NCBI GenBank assembly: GCA_022495005.1
Contig: JAGYXB010001955.1
Span: forward strand, 62,001-126,000
Reading direction: 5' to 3'
DNA: 64,000 nt
Source of the DNA: Rhyacophila brunnea
Taxonomy: Eukaryota; Arthropoda; Insecta; Trichoptera; Rhyacophilidae
In this document: positions 33,168 through 44,732 of the stretch, piece by piece
Layout of the letters: every line of letters begins with the position of its first letter
How positions within the stretch are numbered: the stretch's first letter is position 1
Position numbers and translations under genes: made by a program
The notes under the pieces: model-generated
What the model saw: only the letters and a program-made list of their open reading frames with translations
The model's database searches: none
Told to the model about the DNA's origin: nothing

Positions 33168-34050
33168 ATGTCATGGCCCTCACATCCTGAAGTGAGAGCC
33201 TCCAGATCAAGATCAGTCTCGCTAAGGTTAAAGGCATTGTGGTGCTCTACAGAAGCGTTTCTTAAATGATGTTTTAGCGATTTTTTGTATTTTTTAATAC
33301 ATCCACTTAAATTATGGAGTTGTCGAGTAGGTATTGAAATGTCGAACTTGGTTATTACGAGGAAGATGGGACTGACTGAATTTGCTCGTTATAAGCGATA
33401 CTCGTTATATCAGAGAAAGGGTATTTTGAAATGAGCGGTCACAAAACAAAAAAAGTCGAAAATAAAAAATCTGAAAACCATCGTAAAAATCCCCGAAACA
33501 AGCATGGCCTTCATAAACTACTAAAGAAGTTGTTTATTGTAATGAACGCTGGTAGGTACCTACGGACTTCACAAACCTTGGATTTTTCAACCATATGCGT
33601 GGATAGTTTTTCATTATTGTCGGCGAAAACAACAATTTGGTAGGTAATTAGACACTTAACTAGGGTCATAAACGTAAATGATCGGATTTTATTGCTTAGG
33701 GTCGAAATGTTTTTAAAAACGATCGACACATTTACACAGTATTTTAGCTCGGTATATCCAATAAGTTACTCGTGATAACAGTGAATAAATGTATGGAGAA
33801 AATTATAAACCAAAATGTCAACGAATGTTTCCTCATTACATCCGAGATCTCGCTATGTCCGAAATCATAATAACCGAGTTCGACTGTACCTATAATAATC
33901 AAAAATTGTATAGCACAACAGCATATTTTTTAAAGATACTCTTGAAGGAAAAAGGCTTTTTTACTATTGGAACAAATTTGTGGTGTGTTTATCTCACTTA
34001 TCTGGTCGACTCGTCACGTCAGAATGACGTCAAAATGATGTCTAAGCCGC
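33168..34050 (-). mobile_element. hAT debris interrupted by a Tigger-like MITE
   Basis: 33,168-33,338 and 33,955-34,050 match the two halves of the hAT fragment at 27,990-28,460. The break falls after GAGTTGTCGAGTA, where the MITE 33,339-33,886 is inserted. This dates the MITE as younger than the hAT copy. Confidence 0.7.
33339..33886 (+). mobile_element. Tigger/pogo-like MITE, copy 3
   Basis: About 548 bp, the longest of the four copies. The left end GTCGAACTTGGTTATTACGA has lost its first bases; the right end ACCGAGTTCGACTG is followed by TA. The frame from 33,431 reads MSGHKTKKVENKK and STICVDSFSLLSAK. Closest to copies at 44,733 and 18,437. Confidence 0.85.
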
Positions 34051-34475
34051 ATACATAATATGCATAATTTTCTAGTTCTAAAGCGTGGAAATTATATAAC
34101 TAAAATATTAAACAAGTACCCAGGTACCAGAAATAAACACTAGCACATCTATTCTCTGATTTTTCAAGTGGAGGTCTCAAAAATACCGGTTGCCTCGGCC
34201 TTCGCGTTTTCTCTGAAAGGCTCTGGCAGTGTAGCATTATAAAGGGTATTTATTAAGAAAATAAATTAATATTAAAATTGGTTGTGTTTCACTAAATGTA
34301 TGCATAAAACTCGCGGAGGTGTACAACTTATAAAACACTTCTCTTGCTATGAATGCGACTGCTTGATAGTTTACCTATTTTTTGTTCGTGTGATGCCATG
34401 CACATATACATGCCTACACACACCTCTGAGTTCGACCTCACTGATGACAGGACAGCATTGGCGTAAAACTGTATA
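34051..34475. other. No gene recognised
   Basis: AT-rich; an 84-codon frame at 34,282-34,536 has no motif. Confidence 0.4.
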
Positions 34476-34483
34476 CTTACTGT

Positions 34484-35011
34484 CAGTGGCGCCTCGACGA
34501 CTTTCTAGATGGTGGGGTTTAGCCATTAATTATTAAATATAGATACCTACCTACTTTCTCATATTATACATTATATACCAAGCCACTTATAATAATATGA
34601 TTTTATTAATGAGGAAATGAGTAATGTTTACTTAATCGCATCTAAAAAGCTTGCTTAAAATATTACCATAATTAATGATAGTCATTATTAAAGTCTTACC
34701 ATTGTCAGTTTTGAACAACTACATACAACGGGCATTTTTACTCACCTAGGGGTTATTTTATTCCCTCCACAGTATGTGTATACTAACCCTAATGCATTCA
34801 CATTATTTGTAGAATGACATTTTTGTATCTCTATATACTTAAATAAAATTACGATGGGTTTATATGGATTAAATAAATTAAATAGTTGATTTAATCATGT
34901 AATTAAGTATGTATATTATTATGATAATTATAAAAATATCAGACGTGTATTTTTGACATGATAACTTTGTGGGGATGGTTCCTAGGAACCCTTAAGGTAG
35001 AGCCGCCCCTG
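34484..35011. mobile_element. Short hAT-like element
   Basis: 528 bp between CAGTGGCGCCTCG and GAGCCGCCCCTG. Flanks are CTTACTGT (34,476-34,483) and CTAACTGT (35,012-35,019), equal at 7 of 8 positions. The ends are imperfect inverted repeats and there is no coding capacity. An old non-autonomous hAT. Confidence 0.6.
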
Positions 35012-35019
35012 CTAACTGT

Positions 35020-36019
35020 CAACACCTTTTGTGATGACTTTGTATCTGGATGCACTTGTCTTATGTAAGGCCATTAGAGGCTTTTAGTGACTTTGAACTA
35101 CCTATTAAGTCAAGTACTAAAGAGTTAAGTTATATGTCATAATTTTAGATAGGAACCTATTTTATAGATAGAAGAATATTTTTTATCGATTATAGTTTGG
35201 TTAAAACACTTTACAAATGCTATGCTCAGTGACGTCCTGGCCCCCATATCCTGAAGCGGGTCCCCAGACCAAGATGTATGGTGCCCCCCCCCCCTACTTA
35301 TTGCTAATGCTATATTGTGCAGTGCAGTGGCGAAGACTCCATACTAGGCGATTATTTAAAGCCTACCTTCTTAAGAAAAATAGTTTTTATTTTCATATTA
35401 ACTTATTTATATAATCACAAATAATAATATATTCAATATGCCCCAAAGACATTTATCGTTTAATTGTCATAATTTTACGATCTTTTCCCATATTTCAATA
35501 AGCACCATCTATGGCATCTCTTGAAAGTTTAAAAAAATAAAACACGCCGCGTTTCACTTCACATATTGTATAGGATTATTTTTGCGTTAATCGACGGGTT
35601 TTTCAATATGAAGTTTTTTTCTCATAATTTCAAAATATCTGGCGTCCCGCATACAAATGTGCAAGCTGTTTCGTTAGCGCTTGCGTCGCGAGAGCGCATT
35701 TATTGAAAATAATTAATAAAAAGATAATTTAAAAAAATTATTTCTATGCCATTAAATCACATAAATATGTGATCTGATATTGTACCTACCTAAGTCTGTG
35801 TTTTAAATATAGAAGTATTTTAAAATGTCTAGTTTTACGGGTTAAATTATAAATTGTTATGGAACATAATACATATACAACAACGGATATTTTCATACAT
35901 GATAGGTAATATATTTTGAGCGTATGTTACGTTTATAAATGTTTAGGAAAATACATAAGTAATTCAAGCTAATTGCTTAGTTTTATGAACTAATTATAAC
36001 AAACCAATTAAGCTTTCGA
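35020..36019. other. No gene; hAT debris at 35,225-35,345
   Basis: GTCCTGGCCCCCATATCCTG at about 35,235 and the C-run at 35,284-35,293 belong to the 12.3-15.2 kb hAT family. The rest is AT-rich without signature. Confidence 0.5.
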
Positions 36020-36150
36020 AATTTCTTCGTTTTAGCGTACCTATTCATCAGTAGTAATATTGGGTTATCTTCTTATTTCCCGCAAATATATCTGACATGC
36101 ATGGTTACTACCACAGCCTACCTCTTTCAAAAAGTCACCCTTCGCCACTG
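36020..36150 (-). mobile_element. Solo hAT-like end (GAAGGGTGACTT family)
   Basis: Ends AAAGTCACCCTTCGCCACTG at 36,150, matching 17,002-17,130 and about 62,310-62,420 in reverse. No partner end was found. Confidence 0.6.
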
Positions 36151-36525
36151 GTGCAGCGTGATTTTCGACAATAGTGTTCCTCAAATGGTTTCCACGGAAC
36201 CCCTGAGTTAGTTTTATTGAGTTTGCGCCGACAACTCAATAAATCAACTGGAATTATTTAAAAAATCGCATAAAATACACGGAATCACCTTAACTCTGGG
36301 GTTCCGTGTATTATGAAGCACTGATCGCGACCTCCTTTTGTGGTAGTCAAGTAACATACAACCCTTCGCCATATTGGGTAAATAGCCAATTTCTAATTCA
36401 GGAAACATACTTAAAATAATTATTAAATAAGATTTATCATTTGAATTATCATTTAATTATTATATCAATCATATCACATAAATTGCATTGCACAGCCACA
36501 TTTTTAAAATGTTAATTCAAAGCGC
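36151..36525. repeat. Fragment shared with the 12.3-15.2 kb hAT interior
   Basis: 36,290-36,400 (GACCTCCTTTTGTGGTAGTC, then CAACCCTTCGCCATATTGGG) matches 13,360-13,470 in reverse orientation, which lies in the hAT interior upstream of its transposase remnant. An inverted pair around CACGGAACCCC...GGGGTTCCGTG (36,194-36,310) may be an embedded short element. Confidence 0.5.
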
Positions 36526-37627
36526 CACAGGTGACTTTTTCTAAAAGCAAATTTGAGACCACCCCCGAGAAAAATAGCCGATGGCGATCCCAAAAAAACG
36601 GCCTGACTCAAGGAAGTGTGCTGGCTCCAGCCCTATATAATAATTATACAAACGACCAGCCAACACCATTGAGTACAAAGCAGTTTATTTACGCGGATGA
36701 TACGGCCGTAGCAGCTCAAGGCAAGACTTTCGAAGATGTTGAAAATGAACTATCCGCCACGCTGGAGAAACTCTCAGTGTACTACGAGAGCAACCACCTC
36801 AAACCGAACCCACGGAAAACACAAGTATGTACATTTCATCTTCGGAACAAAGAGGCCAAAAGAGAACTACTACTAGAGAACTAGAGGAACAATATTATAA
36901 AGAAACTAACCGGGTCATCTTGGGGAGCGCAACCACATACCTTGCGCACGTCTGCCTTAAGCCTATGCTTCTCAGCCGCAGAATATGCGGCACCAGTATG
37001 GAGCACATCTGTGCATGCTAAACATGTGGATGTATCAATCAACGAGACAGGTCGCATCATATCGGGATGCCTGCGACCGACCCTCGTTGATAAAATATAC
37101 CCTATCATAGGCATAGCTCCTCCCGATATACGAAGAGAAGTAGCGGCGAATGTCGAAAGAAGGAAGCAGACGCATGATCCCAGACACCCACTACATGGAC
37201 ATCAAGCAGACCTCAAGGCTCAAGTCCAGAAAAAGCTTCCTTAAAAGGACAACGGAAGTGGATTGCCCCCCAGAAGAGAGTCGTATCCAGAAATGGAAAG
37301 AAAGACTCTACAATCCTTGGATACAGCCAACAGAGGAACCCTCGCCAGGACACGAACTTCCCTTCGATGTCTGGAAGGCACTGAACAGACTAAGAGTCGG
37401 TGTCACAAGGTGCAAGACAAACCTCAAGAAGTGGGGTGTCTTAACCGGCGAGGATGTCTCATGCGAGTGTGGGGAGGTGCAGGATGCGAAGCATATGTTG
37501 GTTTGCCCTCGAATTGGGATTGAGTGTGTTGAGGAGGACCTGTTGAAGGCCAATGACAGGGCAGTCTCCGCTGCAACGTTTTGGAAAGGAGCGGTGTGAT
37601 CCCGGACACGATAAGTAAGTAAGTAAT
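36526..37627 (+). pseudogene. 5'-truncated Jockey-like LINE with RT domain and (TAAG)n tail
   Basis: The first frame (36,531-36,884) reads RWRSQKNGLTQGSVLAPALY, then FIYADDTAVAAQG (RT motif 5 with intact YADD) and NPRKTQVCTFHLRNKEA. After frameshifts the second (36,942-37,244) reads SLCFSAAEYAAPVW, NETGRIISGCLRP and IAPPDIRREVAANVE. A third (37,150-37,599) reads VWKALNRLRVGVTRCKTNLK and CECGEVQDAKHMLVCP, the C-terminal zinc motif. The element ends in a TAAGTAAGTAA-type tail at about 37,612-37,625. Endonuclease and the first half of RT are missing. The two visible breaks, near 36,885 and 37,200, make it inactive. Confidence 0.9.
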
Positions 37628-37822
37628 GAAAATCTGGTACATCCAAACGTGCTTACGATTGCTTTGAATTAGTTTCTCTTATTAGCTTTGGTTAGTCTAA
37701 AAGTCCATAATTGAGGCGTCTAATGACAAAACCACCAATCACAATCACACACATGGCCAAAATCTAATAAAAAATACGTACATATTATATGTGCAATTTT
37801 ACACAATTAACCTTTTGCATCT
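37628..37822. repeat. Solo left end of the AATTGAGGC element
   Basis: From about 37,711 the sequence ATTGAGGCGTCTAATGACAAAA and the following about 90 bp resemble the left end of the element nested at 38,192-39,622. It is a truncated second copy lying just outside the Harbinger. Confidence 0.55.
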
Positions 37823-37950
37823 TTAAGGTGTCCACTCACCAATACGAATATTCACATCGCTCAGCCCTATTATGCTCGTATCGGCTTACGCAGTCGACTG
37901 CGAATTTTTCGTAGAAGCACAGATTTCAGAAGGGAATTAGTAAAATCAAA

Positions 37951-38106
37951 ATGGCGAAGATTGAGAAATAGATCGAATTGGTCCGCAAATATCCAATCAT
38001 TTATCTGACAGGAACTACAAAAATATAAGGAAGAAAGATAAGGTATGGAATGAAATTGGAAGGGAAATTGATGAAAGTGGTAAAAAGGTCATCATAATAA
38101 GTAAAA
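37951..38106 (+). pseudogene. MADF (Myb/SANT-like) protein of Harbinger, degenerate
   Basis: From ATG 37,951 the codons read MAKIEK, a stop, IELVRKYPII, then after a small deletion NYKNIRKKDKVWNEIGREID. This is the start of a MADF/SANT-like DNA-binding domain, the second protein that PIF/Harbinger elements encode alongside the nuclease-type transposase. An equivalent sequence lies on the minus strand at 60,101-60,319. The stop and deletion make it non-functional. Confidence 0.65.
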
Positions 38107-38191
38107 AAAGTACTCGATTACCGTCGCTGCCTAACCTACATGCACATGTTTTTTTTCACAACATGAATACGATATTATAAATACAATAATT

Positions 38192-39622
38192 GAGGCATCT
38201 AATTCCAAAAAGCGATAAGTCCACATTTGGTCAAAATCGAGAAAAAATATGCACGTATTCTTTGTATAATTTTACACATTACGTATTGATCTATAAATTC
38301 CAAAACGCGACATAACCGTACGAAAAAAAATATTTGAAGTCTCGATTTATTTCAAAAAGCGCCAAGTCCGTGTTTCATATTATTTAAAGCTTGGTTGATT
38401 TCGCGCGTGTTAAGTCAACCAATAAGGGAACGTTCAATATTGAAAAAGGCGTATCCCATGCTGTAGCATCTGGTAAACTCATGACTAGGGCCCGGATTTA
38501 TATGCTAGTGCATGTTTTGTTAGGGTGTATGCACAGCTATGAGAGTTGCACAGAAATCTGTTTTGAAAGACACAGAATCCAAAAATAAAATTTTATTGTG
38601 CATATAAATGCATATTTGAGACGTTAGAGCATATTTGACACATTAGTGCATATTTCATAAATAAATGCATATTTTAGAGCTTTTGAATGTATAATTTTAG
38701 TTTTTTAAAATTATTTTATCGAAATATAACTAAGTTAAGAAGGAAGATAGTTTAACTGCACTTGCATTTTTAATGCCATCTCCGAGCTGTGGATTTATCA
38801 ATGGAAAAAGTGAAGTCAACTCGGGCACTATTATTTAAAGTTTGCCCAAGTGGACGTTGAGAGGTAGTTTTCCGCATATAAACAAAATACTGACAGATAG
38901 ATACCTATGCAGAAAAATTTTATGCCAGAGCATAATATTGAAAAAAATAATGTAATTTTTTTTCGGGCAAAAAACAGAAAATAGTATTTAGGAATAGTCA
39001 AGTGTGTCGTTTTTGTTTTTTTAGTTATGTTTGGTTTACATTACATTTATTATTTAATTATTTGTAGGTACTTGTGAAAAAACTATTTTGAAAATTGTAA
39101 TTGATTAACTTTATATTCTTTGTTTGTGTTTTTTGTTCTGATATCGTATTATGTTGAAAAATTATTAACTACTTATTCGATTTTTTGTCGGTAATATTGG
39201 GTAAAGTGGGTATTTACAATTATTTCCCACAAAAAATGTCAATTTTTAACTGCATATTTCTTCGGTTTTAGTGCATATTTTATTGATTTTAAGTGCATAC
39301 GTGCATGCATATAACCATGTTTTTTGCTGCATACAAATCCGGGCCCTACTCATGACAGTACTATGGAAATATGTGCCTTATGCGGCATAAATTAAAAAGT
39401 GAGGTACAAGTAGCGCTATGTCCAATTTTATTTTGCCTATATTTATTACATTTAAAAGTTTATTGGCTGAAACAAATTGCCATTTGGTTCTAATTTTGAC
39501 ATAGAATACAATGGAAAAAATAATCTCACGTTAAAACAAATAATTGAAGCTTGAAACATAAAAACGTTGTTTCCCGAAAATATTGAATTGTGGACTTGTC
39601 GCTTTTTGTAATTAGATGCCTC
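38192..39622. mobile_element. Element nested in Harbinger, GAGGCATCTAATT ends
   Basis: The left end GAGGCATCTAATTCCAAAAAGC (first bases) and the right end complement GAGGCATCTAATTACAAAAA form a near-perfect inverted repeat of about 35 bp. AATT lies on both sides (38,188-38,191, 39,623-39,626) and could be the target duplication, though it is palindromic and so weak evidence. No transposase was seen. It is itself interrupted by a hAT. Confidence 0.7.
38486..39348. mobile_element. Innermost hAT element, TAGGGCCCGGATTT ends
   Basis: 863 bp with ends TAGGGCCCGGATTTATATGC and the complement of GCATACAAATCCGGGCCCTA. The target duplication CTCATGAC is exact at 8 bp (38,478-38,485, 39,349-39,356). 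GTGCATATTT-like repeats lie near both ends (38,585-38,690, 39,240-39,310). No coding capacity remains. It is the youngest layer of this nest. Confidence 0.9.
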
Positions 39623-39794
39623 AATTCGTCGATAATATCGTGATTTCAGAGATATTGTGATAGTATTCCAGAATATTTTTTTATGTAGTATGTAGTCTTT
39701 AAGATAATTTTTTTTGCATACCTACCTAACATTATGCATAGTAATAAAAGCGCTTCTTCTTCATCCGATATTATTTTGTCAACACTCAACTGTC

Positions 39795-40100
39795 ACTTTG
39801 ATATTGGTATTTAGTCTATGGCTGCAACCAATGCTACCACATTGTTTTCATAGAATTAGAATACATTTTACCCGAAGTGGGTAAAATTTATAGTAATTCT
39901 GAAAGCACTATAGTGTACCTACGTATATTTTTCATATTTAATTTATAAAAAATATAGAATATTTAGCGTAAAATATTAATATTATTTTAAATCTGGCGCG
40001 GAAATAAAATTATTTAGTCTATGGCTGCGCAGCTGACGCATTGGTGTAATGCCAAACACTAAATTCACATCAAAATGTAAGCAAATGGCAAGTGGTAGCG
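39795..40100 (-). repeat. Harbinger transposase leader region (reverse orientation)
   Basis: The segment with TTTAGTCTATGGCTGC occurring twice (39,812 and 40,014) and AAATCTGGCGCGGAAATAAA matches, in reverse, 55,380-55,620 and 61,365-61,600. There it precedes the transposase ATG. It proves that the 37.8-40.1 kb element belongs to the same Harbinger group although its outermost ends differ. Confidence 0.75.
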
Positions 40101-40277
40101 TTTGTGTTGCGAATATTCATACCGGTGAGGGGACACCTTTACTCGGTGTTCGGTTAGTTTAGAAACGCACAGTTTCCGGTTTGAATACCATACAAAAAAA
40201 CATGTTTAAAACCCCAATGTTTTTGTGAAACCAAATATTTAAAGTTACAAAATTAGTTATACTATTAAATGATAATA

Positions 40278-40879
40278 CAGAACACTCTTAAGTAATCCGC
40301 CGCTCGATTAACCGACAACTACTATAATACGCCGTTATTTTTACTAGTTGAAAGCACAAAATCAAACTCGATAATTCGCCGGTATTCGATTGTCAAATTC
40401 AGTAGTCCGCCGCGTACAAACAACACAGATGATACAGGTTTATTTTGGAAACTTCTTCGTAAAACTACATTCATCGCGAAAAAAGTAATGTACCAGGGAG
40501 GAAAGTGCCCAAGGACCGCATCACTTATGCCGTGCTCCAATGTAACCGGGACACACAAAATGAAGCTTTTGGTCAAAGGGAAAGCCACGAAACCCAAGCC
40601 ATTCAAGAATACCTGCCTCACTTGTTGGGTCAAGTGATTTACTGTTTATTACATATTTAGTTAATAAACTTAGTTATAATATGTATAATTTAGTAAATAC
40701 TTGATTTTGATTATAAATAAAACCATAATTTGCTAGTACAAATTTCTCAAAAAAACTATTTTTACGAAATATCTGTTTTAATTTTTACCATATTTTGTAC
40801 GTATGCACTATGATCAGCCGCTTTCACTAATGGAACACTTGTCTGGTTTATGGGGTGGCGGATTATTGAGAGAGTACTG
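40278..40879 (+). mobile_element. Short Tigger/pogo-like element with DDE fragment
   Basis: Ends CAGAACACTCTTAAGTAATCC and the complement CAGTACTCTCTCAATAATCC lie between TA dinucleotides (40,276-40,277, 40,880-40,881). The element is 602 bp, so most of the transposase is gone. It abuts the Harbinger element by about 140 bp. Confidence 0.75.
40419..40637 (+). pseudogene. Jerky/Tigger-type DDE transposase fragment
   Basis: Reads NNTDDTGLFWKLLRKTT, then TASLMPCSNVTGTHKMKLLV and KGKATKPKPFKN before a stop at 40,635. The DDTGLFWK motif, matching the family's usual DETGLFWK, carries the first catalytic Asp. The CSNVTGTHKxxLLVxGKxxKPxxFKN block is characteristic of CENP-B/jerky/Tigger proteins. 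The CENP-B helix-turn-helix and the other two acidic residues are absent, so it is inactive. Confidence 0.85.
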
Positions 40880-40881
40880 TA

Positions 40882-42514
40882 TATCAAATTTTATTTTTCC
40901 TATATTTATTGCGAAAGGGGGTTTATCAGCTAATCGAAATGGGTGTTGTCCTTATTTAAAAATAATTACAAGATAAAAAGAACTTTATATAGACGTTTTT
41001 AAATTTTCTATTGAATCATATAAACTTGACTTGAAAAATTTGTACTTGATAGAAATAATACTGAAATGTCATTTTGACATTTCATATTGATTTTGATAGT
41101 AACGCACGTACCCCAGACCCCTAGCGACCAATAATAGTGGATTGGATTATGGATTTCTTCCAAAATAACTTTTCATACAAGACAGAATTAACTGAAAATG
41201 AATTCAATTCTACTTAAAGATGGCTAAAATATTATTAAAAGAATGCATTGGCATCGTGTTCTGATATATTTTAAAAGTTTCAAATGTCTAGCAAGTCGGG
41301 AAGTTAGTTAAAAATCTATTGCAAGATTTGTACTGGATAAACAACCACCGAACAAATATGAATACGGCCTAATAAAAATGTTGTAATAATATACAATAGA
41401 AAAAAGACTTTTTTCACGTAACTATCTAAAAATTCAAAATATTCAGCACTGCCAACATACAGAATGTAAACGCTTCAAAAGTCACCATCTAAAAACATTC
41501 TATAATCGCTATTAAGTGTTGTAATGTCAAAAGTTTGCATTACTCCTATTTAAATAGTTAAATCTCATCTAATTAAAAGCACATAAAAAGTAATATTGTA
41601 ACAGTGGAGATACTATGGAAATAATATCATAAATAATATAATATACACACATAGAAATTATTGTTAATATTTTTTATTTAAAATAACAAAATATTTTATA
41701 TCTCACATTAAGTTTACAACATTTATCATTGTCAATTTCAATAAAACTATAAATGCTTATTTTGTGCCCAAAAAACCGTGATCAAAATATCACTTCATTC
41801 CTAAGTACAGATTTCTATGATTACATGCACATACATCATCTGTACATCAGTGCCAGTATATTAGGTACAGATTTAGTACCTCGAGTGTTATATTATCTTT
41901 CAGAAGCAATTCACTTTTTTGTGTTTATTCTTAAGAGAAACTTAAAAAGCCGAAAGTTCATATACATCAAGCGGCGTACAAATCGTAAAATGCGTTTTCC
42001 TTAAAGTTTTATTTTTTAACATTCGATGCACTAGCTCTCAGGTACAGATTTATTAACATATGTAGATATTACATTGACATACCTACCATGTGTCAATGCT
42101 TACAGAAGAATAAAAAAAAAGAAAAAATTGACACAATCAAATATACGTAAATTCAATAAGTATAACTGTATGACTTTATGAGCAGTGCTTTTGGCAAAGA
42201 ATGTAAGGGTATAAAATAAGACTGTCCCAAATAAATATAAACACTGTATGAGACATTTTTGTCAAAATAACTTTTATTGCACGTTTCATATTTCCGAGCC
42301 TAATTTTCAAAAACTGGTGAGTTATTTATTTTTTCACTATCGCCATATGAATAGGTACATATAAACTTGAACACAGAAAAACTAGGTTAACCATGAGTAT
42401 TGAATTTTGTACTTATCAGTATTTGAAAATATACTTTATTTGAATTTACCTTCTACATAAGTTCGTCTATAAACCCAGTTTAGTATGTGACTAAACACTA
42501 TGTAACACCTAGAT
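40882..42514. other. No gene recognised
   Basis: AT-rich. 40,883-41,000 resembles 39,417-39,560 (CAAATTTTATTTT.CCTATATTTATT). An 83-codon frame at 41,753-42,004 has no family motif. Confidence 0.5.
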
Positions 42515-43165
42515 CAGGGGTCCCCAACTTTATTTTTACCAGGAGCATATTTATAGCCAAAAATGGAATGAGCACTTCTAATGAAACATAATTTAGACCG
42601 ATATATTTGACAAATAAATACTTTTTTTTAACAATTCGTAGTCAATAAACAAATAATTAAAAATATGTAATTATGATTTTTATTAATCATATTAATTATG
42701 ACATTTTAATTAATGGGATCTTTAGCATTGCATTTCTACAATCAATTTTTCATAGATAGGAATGTATCGTCACTGTTCTGGCAGAAAACACTAATTCGAA
42801 AAAATGACATATTGAGTTAGCACCAAAATGTTCCTTATTTCAAACTTTCTGTCTGGAAACCTTCTTAATAAATAAACAGTCTTTATTTTAAAGTTATCCT
42901 TTTTACGATTACTTAATAAACTCACATGATAGACCATTATTTCAAACATTTTAACAACTGCAAAGTCAAATTACTCAAAACTAGTATTCTCCAGTTAGTG
43001 TGTTCTGCCAGAACAGAGACGGTATGTTCCTATTCTTAAAGTAATTTGGATTCACATCAGTGAGTCACAATCTGTATTTCGATTCTATTATGCTCATTGT
43101 TGAAAATAATGATAAAATAATACACAAAACTGCTCGAGGGCGCGGGCAAGGTTTGGAAATCCCTG
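42515..43165. mobile_element. Probable hAT element, CAGGGGTCCCCAAC end, carrying a MITE
   Basis: CAGGGGTCCCCAACTTT at 42,515 and GGTTTGGAAATCCCTG ending at 43,165 are imperfect inverted repeats, as in many hAT families. The GC-rich GAGGGCGCGGGCAAGG before the right end also fits. No matching 8-bp duplication was found, so boundaries are tentative. The MITE at 42,768-43,021 lies inside. Confidence 0.5.
42768..43021 (-). mobile_element. MITE with CTGTTCTGGCAGAA terminal repeats, copy 2
   Basis: About 254 bp, reverse-complement similar to 7,515-7,771 along its length, with ends CGTCACTGTTCTGGCAGAA and TTCTGCCAGAACAGAGACG. Flanked by GTAT on both sides. No coding capacity. Confidence 0.8.
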
Positions 43166-44732
43166 AATGGTCATAGATTTAGCAGTCATATTTTGCATTT
43201 CGTGAACATTTCGCTTGTTGGCATATTATAGTACTTAAATATGGTAAAAGTTTAAACGGGCCTCCAATTACAATTCAAAATACAAGACCATTACATTTTT
43301 GAAGTTATACTTCTTTAGGCGCGTTTGGGAAACCAGATCAGAATGTATTTTTGGCGTGTGACGAAGTTGCGCGCGCAAATGTAACGCATTAATTTGGCAT
43401 GGGACGGAAGTTTTGCCCGCTGATGCAACATAATTAATTTTGCGGGGCGACGTTCGGGTGTTCTAAATGCTGGAGGTTTGTAATTTTCAGCTGTGATATT
43501 GAGGCCTGTGGCTTGGGCCGGTTGGGTAAAGACTGAATGTTGAAACTTTTATTGTGATTATTCATTTTTCATTCCAGTCTCAAGCGTACATGCGCATGCG
43601 CATAGTCGTTCAATACAAGCAAGTAAACAGCACATGTTGTAAACATAACCAATATTGTGTCATAAAAATATATATGTTTATAAACAAATTTCTGGAGACT
43701 AACATTCTACACTGTTAATTTATATTCATAAAACTTTATTTATATTGGAGTGTATATTTATCTTTCATTGTAAAGGTTGTGTATCAAGATTTGAGGCTAT
43801 ATTTATGTAAGTATTATTTATGAGTAAAATTATATATTAATAAATAAATAAATTTCGTGAATGTTAAGTTGGTAAATAATTAATAAAAAATATATTAAAA
43901 TTTGATTTTTTATTAATTCATCATGGGCACTTCTGAATCGATTATAACCGCTGTATGGCAAAGATGAGTTTTGGTCCAATACAATAATTAAATTAGAATT
44001 ATCATGTGCTATAGAGACACAGATTAACCGCGTACGTTTTCATCAACCTAATCCACTGTAATATTAATACTCAGGTAACGGCTTATTTTGTTTTGTTACA
44101 CCAAAGAAGTATAACTTCTAATGCGCGTACATAAGTACACACACCGATTTTTTTCATTCAAAACATTTGAATAATCAGAACTTAAAATATCGGTAAGGTG
44201 GATGCGCCATAACAATTATTATTACAATCAAAATGTAATGAATTATTTATAATATGCATGTATTGACTGAGAATCGGCATCTTAATTAGTTATTGTTGTT
44301 GATTTATCAACCAGTCCTCTTAATTTTTAATACAATATATACTATTAAGTTGCTTTTTTTCCTATGAGGTAATAAACATCTTTGGCTAGTCTTAAACATG
44401 TACAATTAACAATAGTCGGTGGCAGATTAACATAGTCAGATGTCAAGGCGCAGGGCAATTAATTGCCAGATGCAGTAAGTAAATAGGGGAAGAGGTTAAG
44501 ATATTCTTTTAAATAGGCTGATATTTCAGTATTTATATAATGCCAGTATAATTATGTACCTCAGAAGCAGATGGATACAACTCCATTTTTGTCAAAAATT
44601 ACTTTCTGACAGAATAATTATGGTGAAACCATTTTGAAATGAAAGGACGGGGTTTGCAAAACTAAATAATATTAACAAAATTCATTATTAATCAATGTCT
44701 CAATATTTGAATAACAAACGTTTAATAGTATA
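43166..44732. repeat. AT-rich stretch with a GAAGTTATACTTC repeat pair (43,301-44,118)
   Basis: GAAGTTATACTTCTTTAGGCG at 43,301 and CCAAAGAAGTATAACTTC ending at 44,118 are inverted ends of about 20 bp. The same pair occurs 296 bp apart at 48,823-49,118, including flanking CATTTTT and GCGCGTACATAA. An unclassified element with a long and a short form. Nothing else is recognised here. Confidence 0.55.

Larger units (their letters stand above)
37826..40138 (-). mobile_element. PIF/Harbinger element with exact TTA target duplication
   Basis: Inverted ends AGGTGTCCACTCACC (37,826) and GGTGAGGGGACACCT (to 40,138) are flanked by TTA on both sides (37,823-37,825, 40,139-40,141), the usual TWA target of this superfamily. 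At its left end lies a MADF-type ORF remnant (plus strand). At its right end is the transposase leader region, reversed relative to the copies at 55,264 and 61,244. The transposase body is missing. Two more elements are nested inside (38,192-39,622 and 38,486-39,348). Confidence 0.85.

Noticed and set aside
40322..40633. A 103-codon minus-strand frame starting MTQQVRQVFLN
   Set aside because: It is antisense to the jerky/Tigger DDE fragment, which carries the conserved motifs on plus.
41753..42004. An 83-codon frame starting MLILCPKNRD
   Set aside because: No motif, no flanking gene structure and a composition expected from AT-rich DNA.
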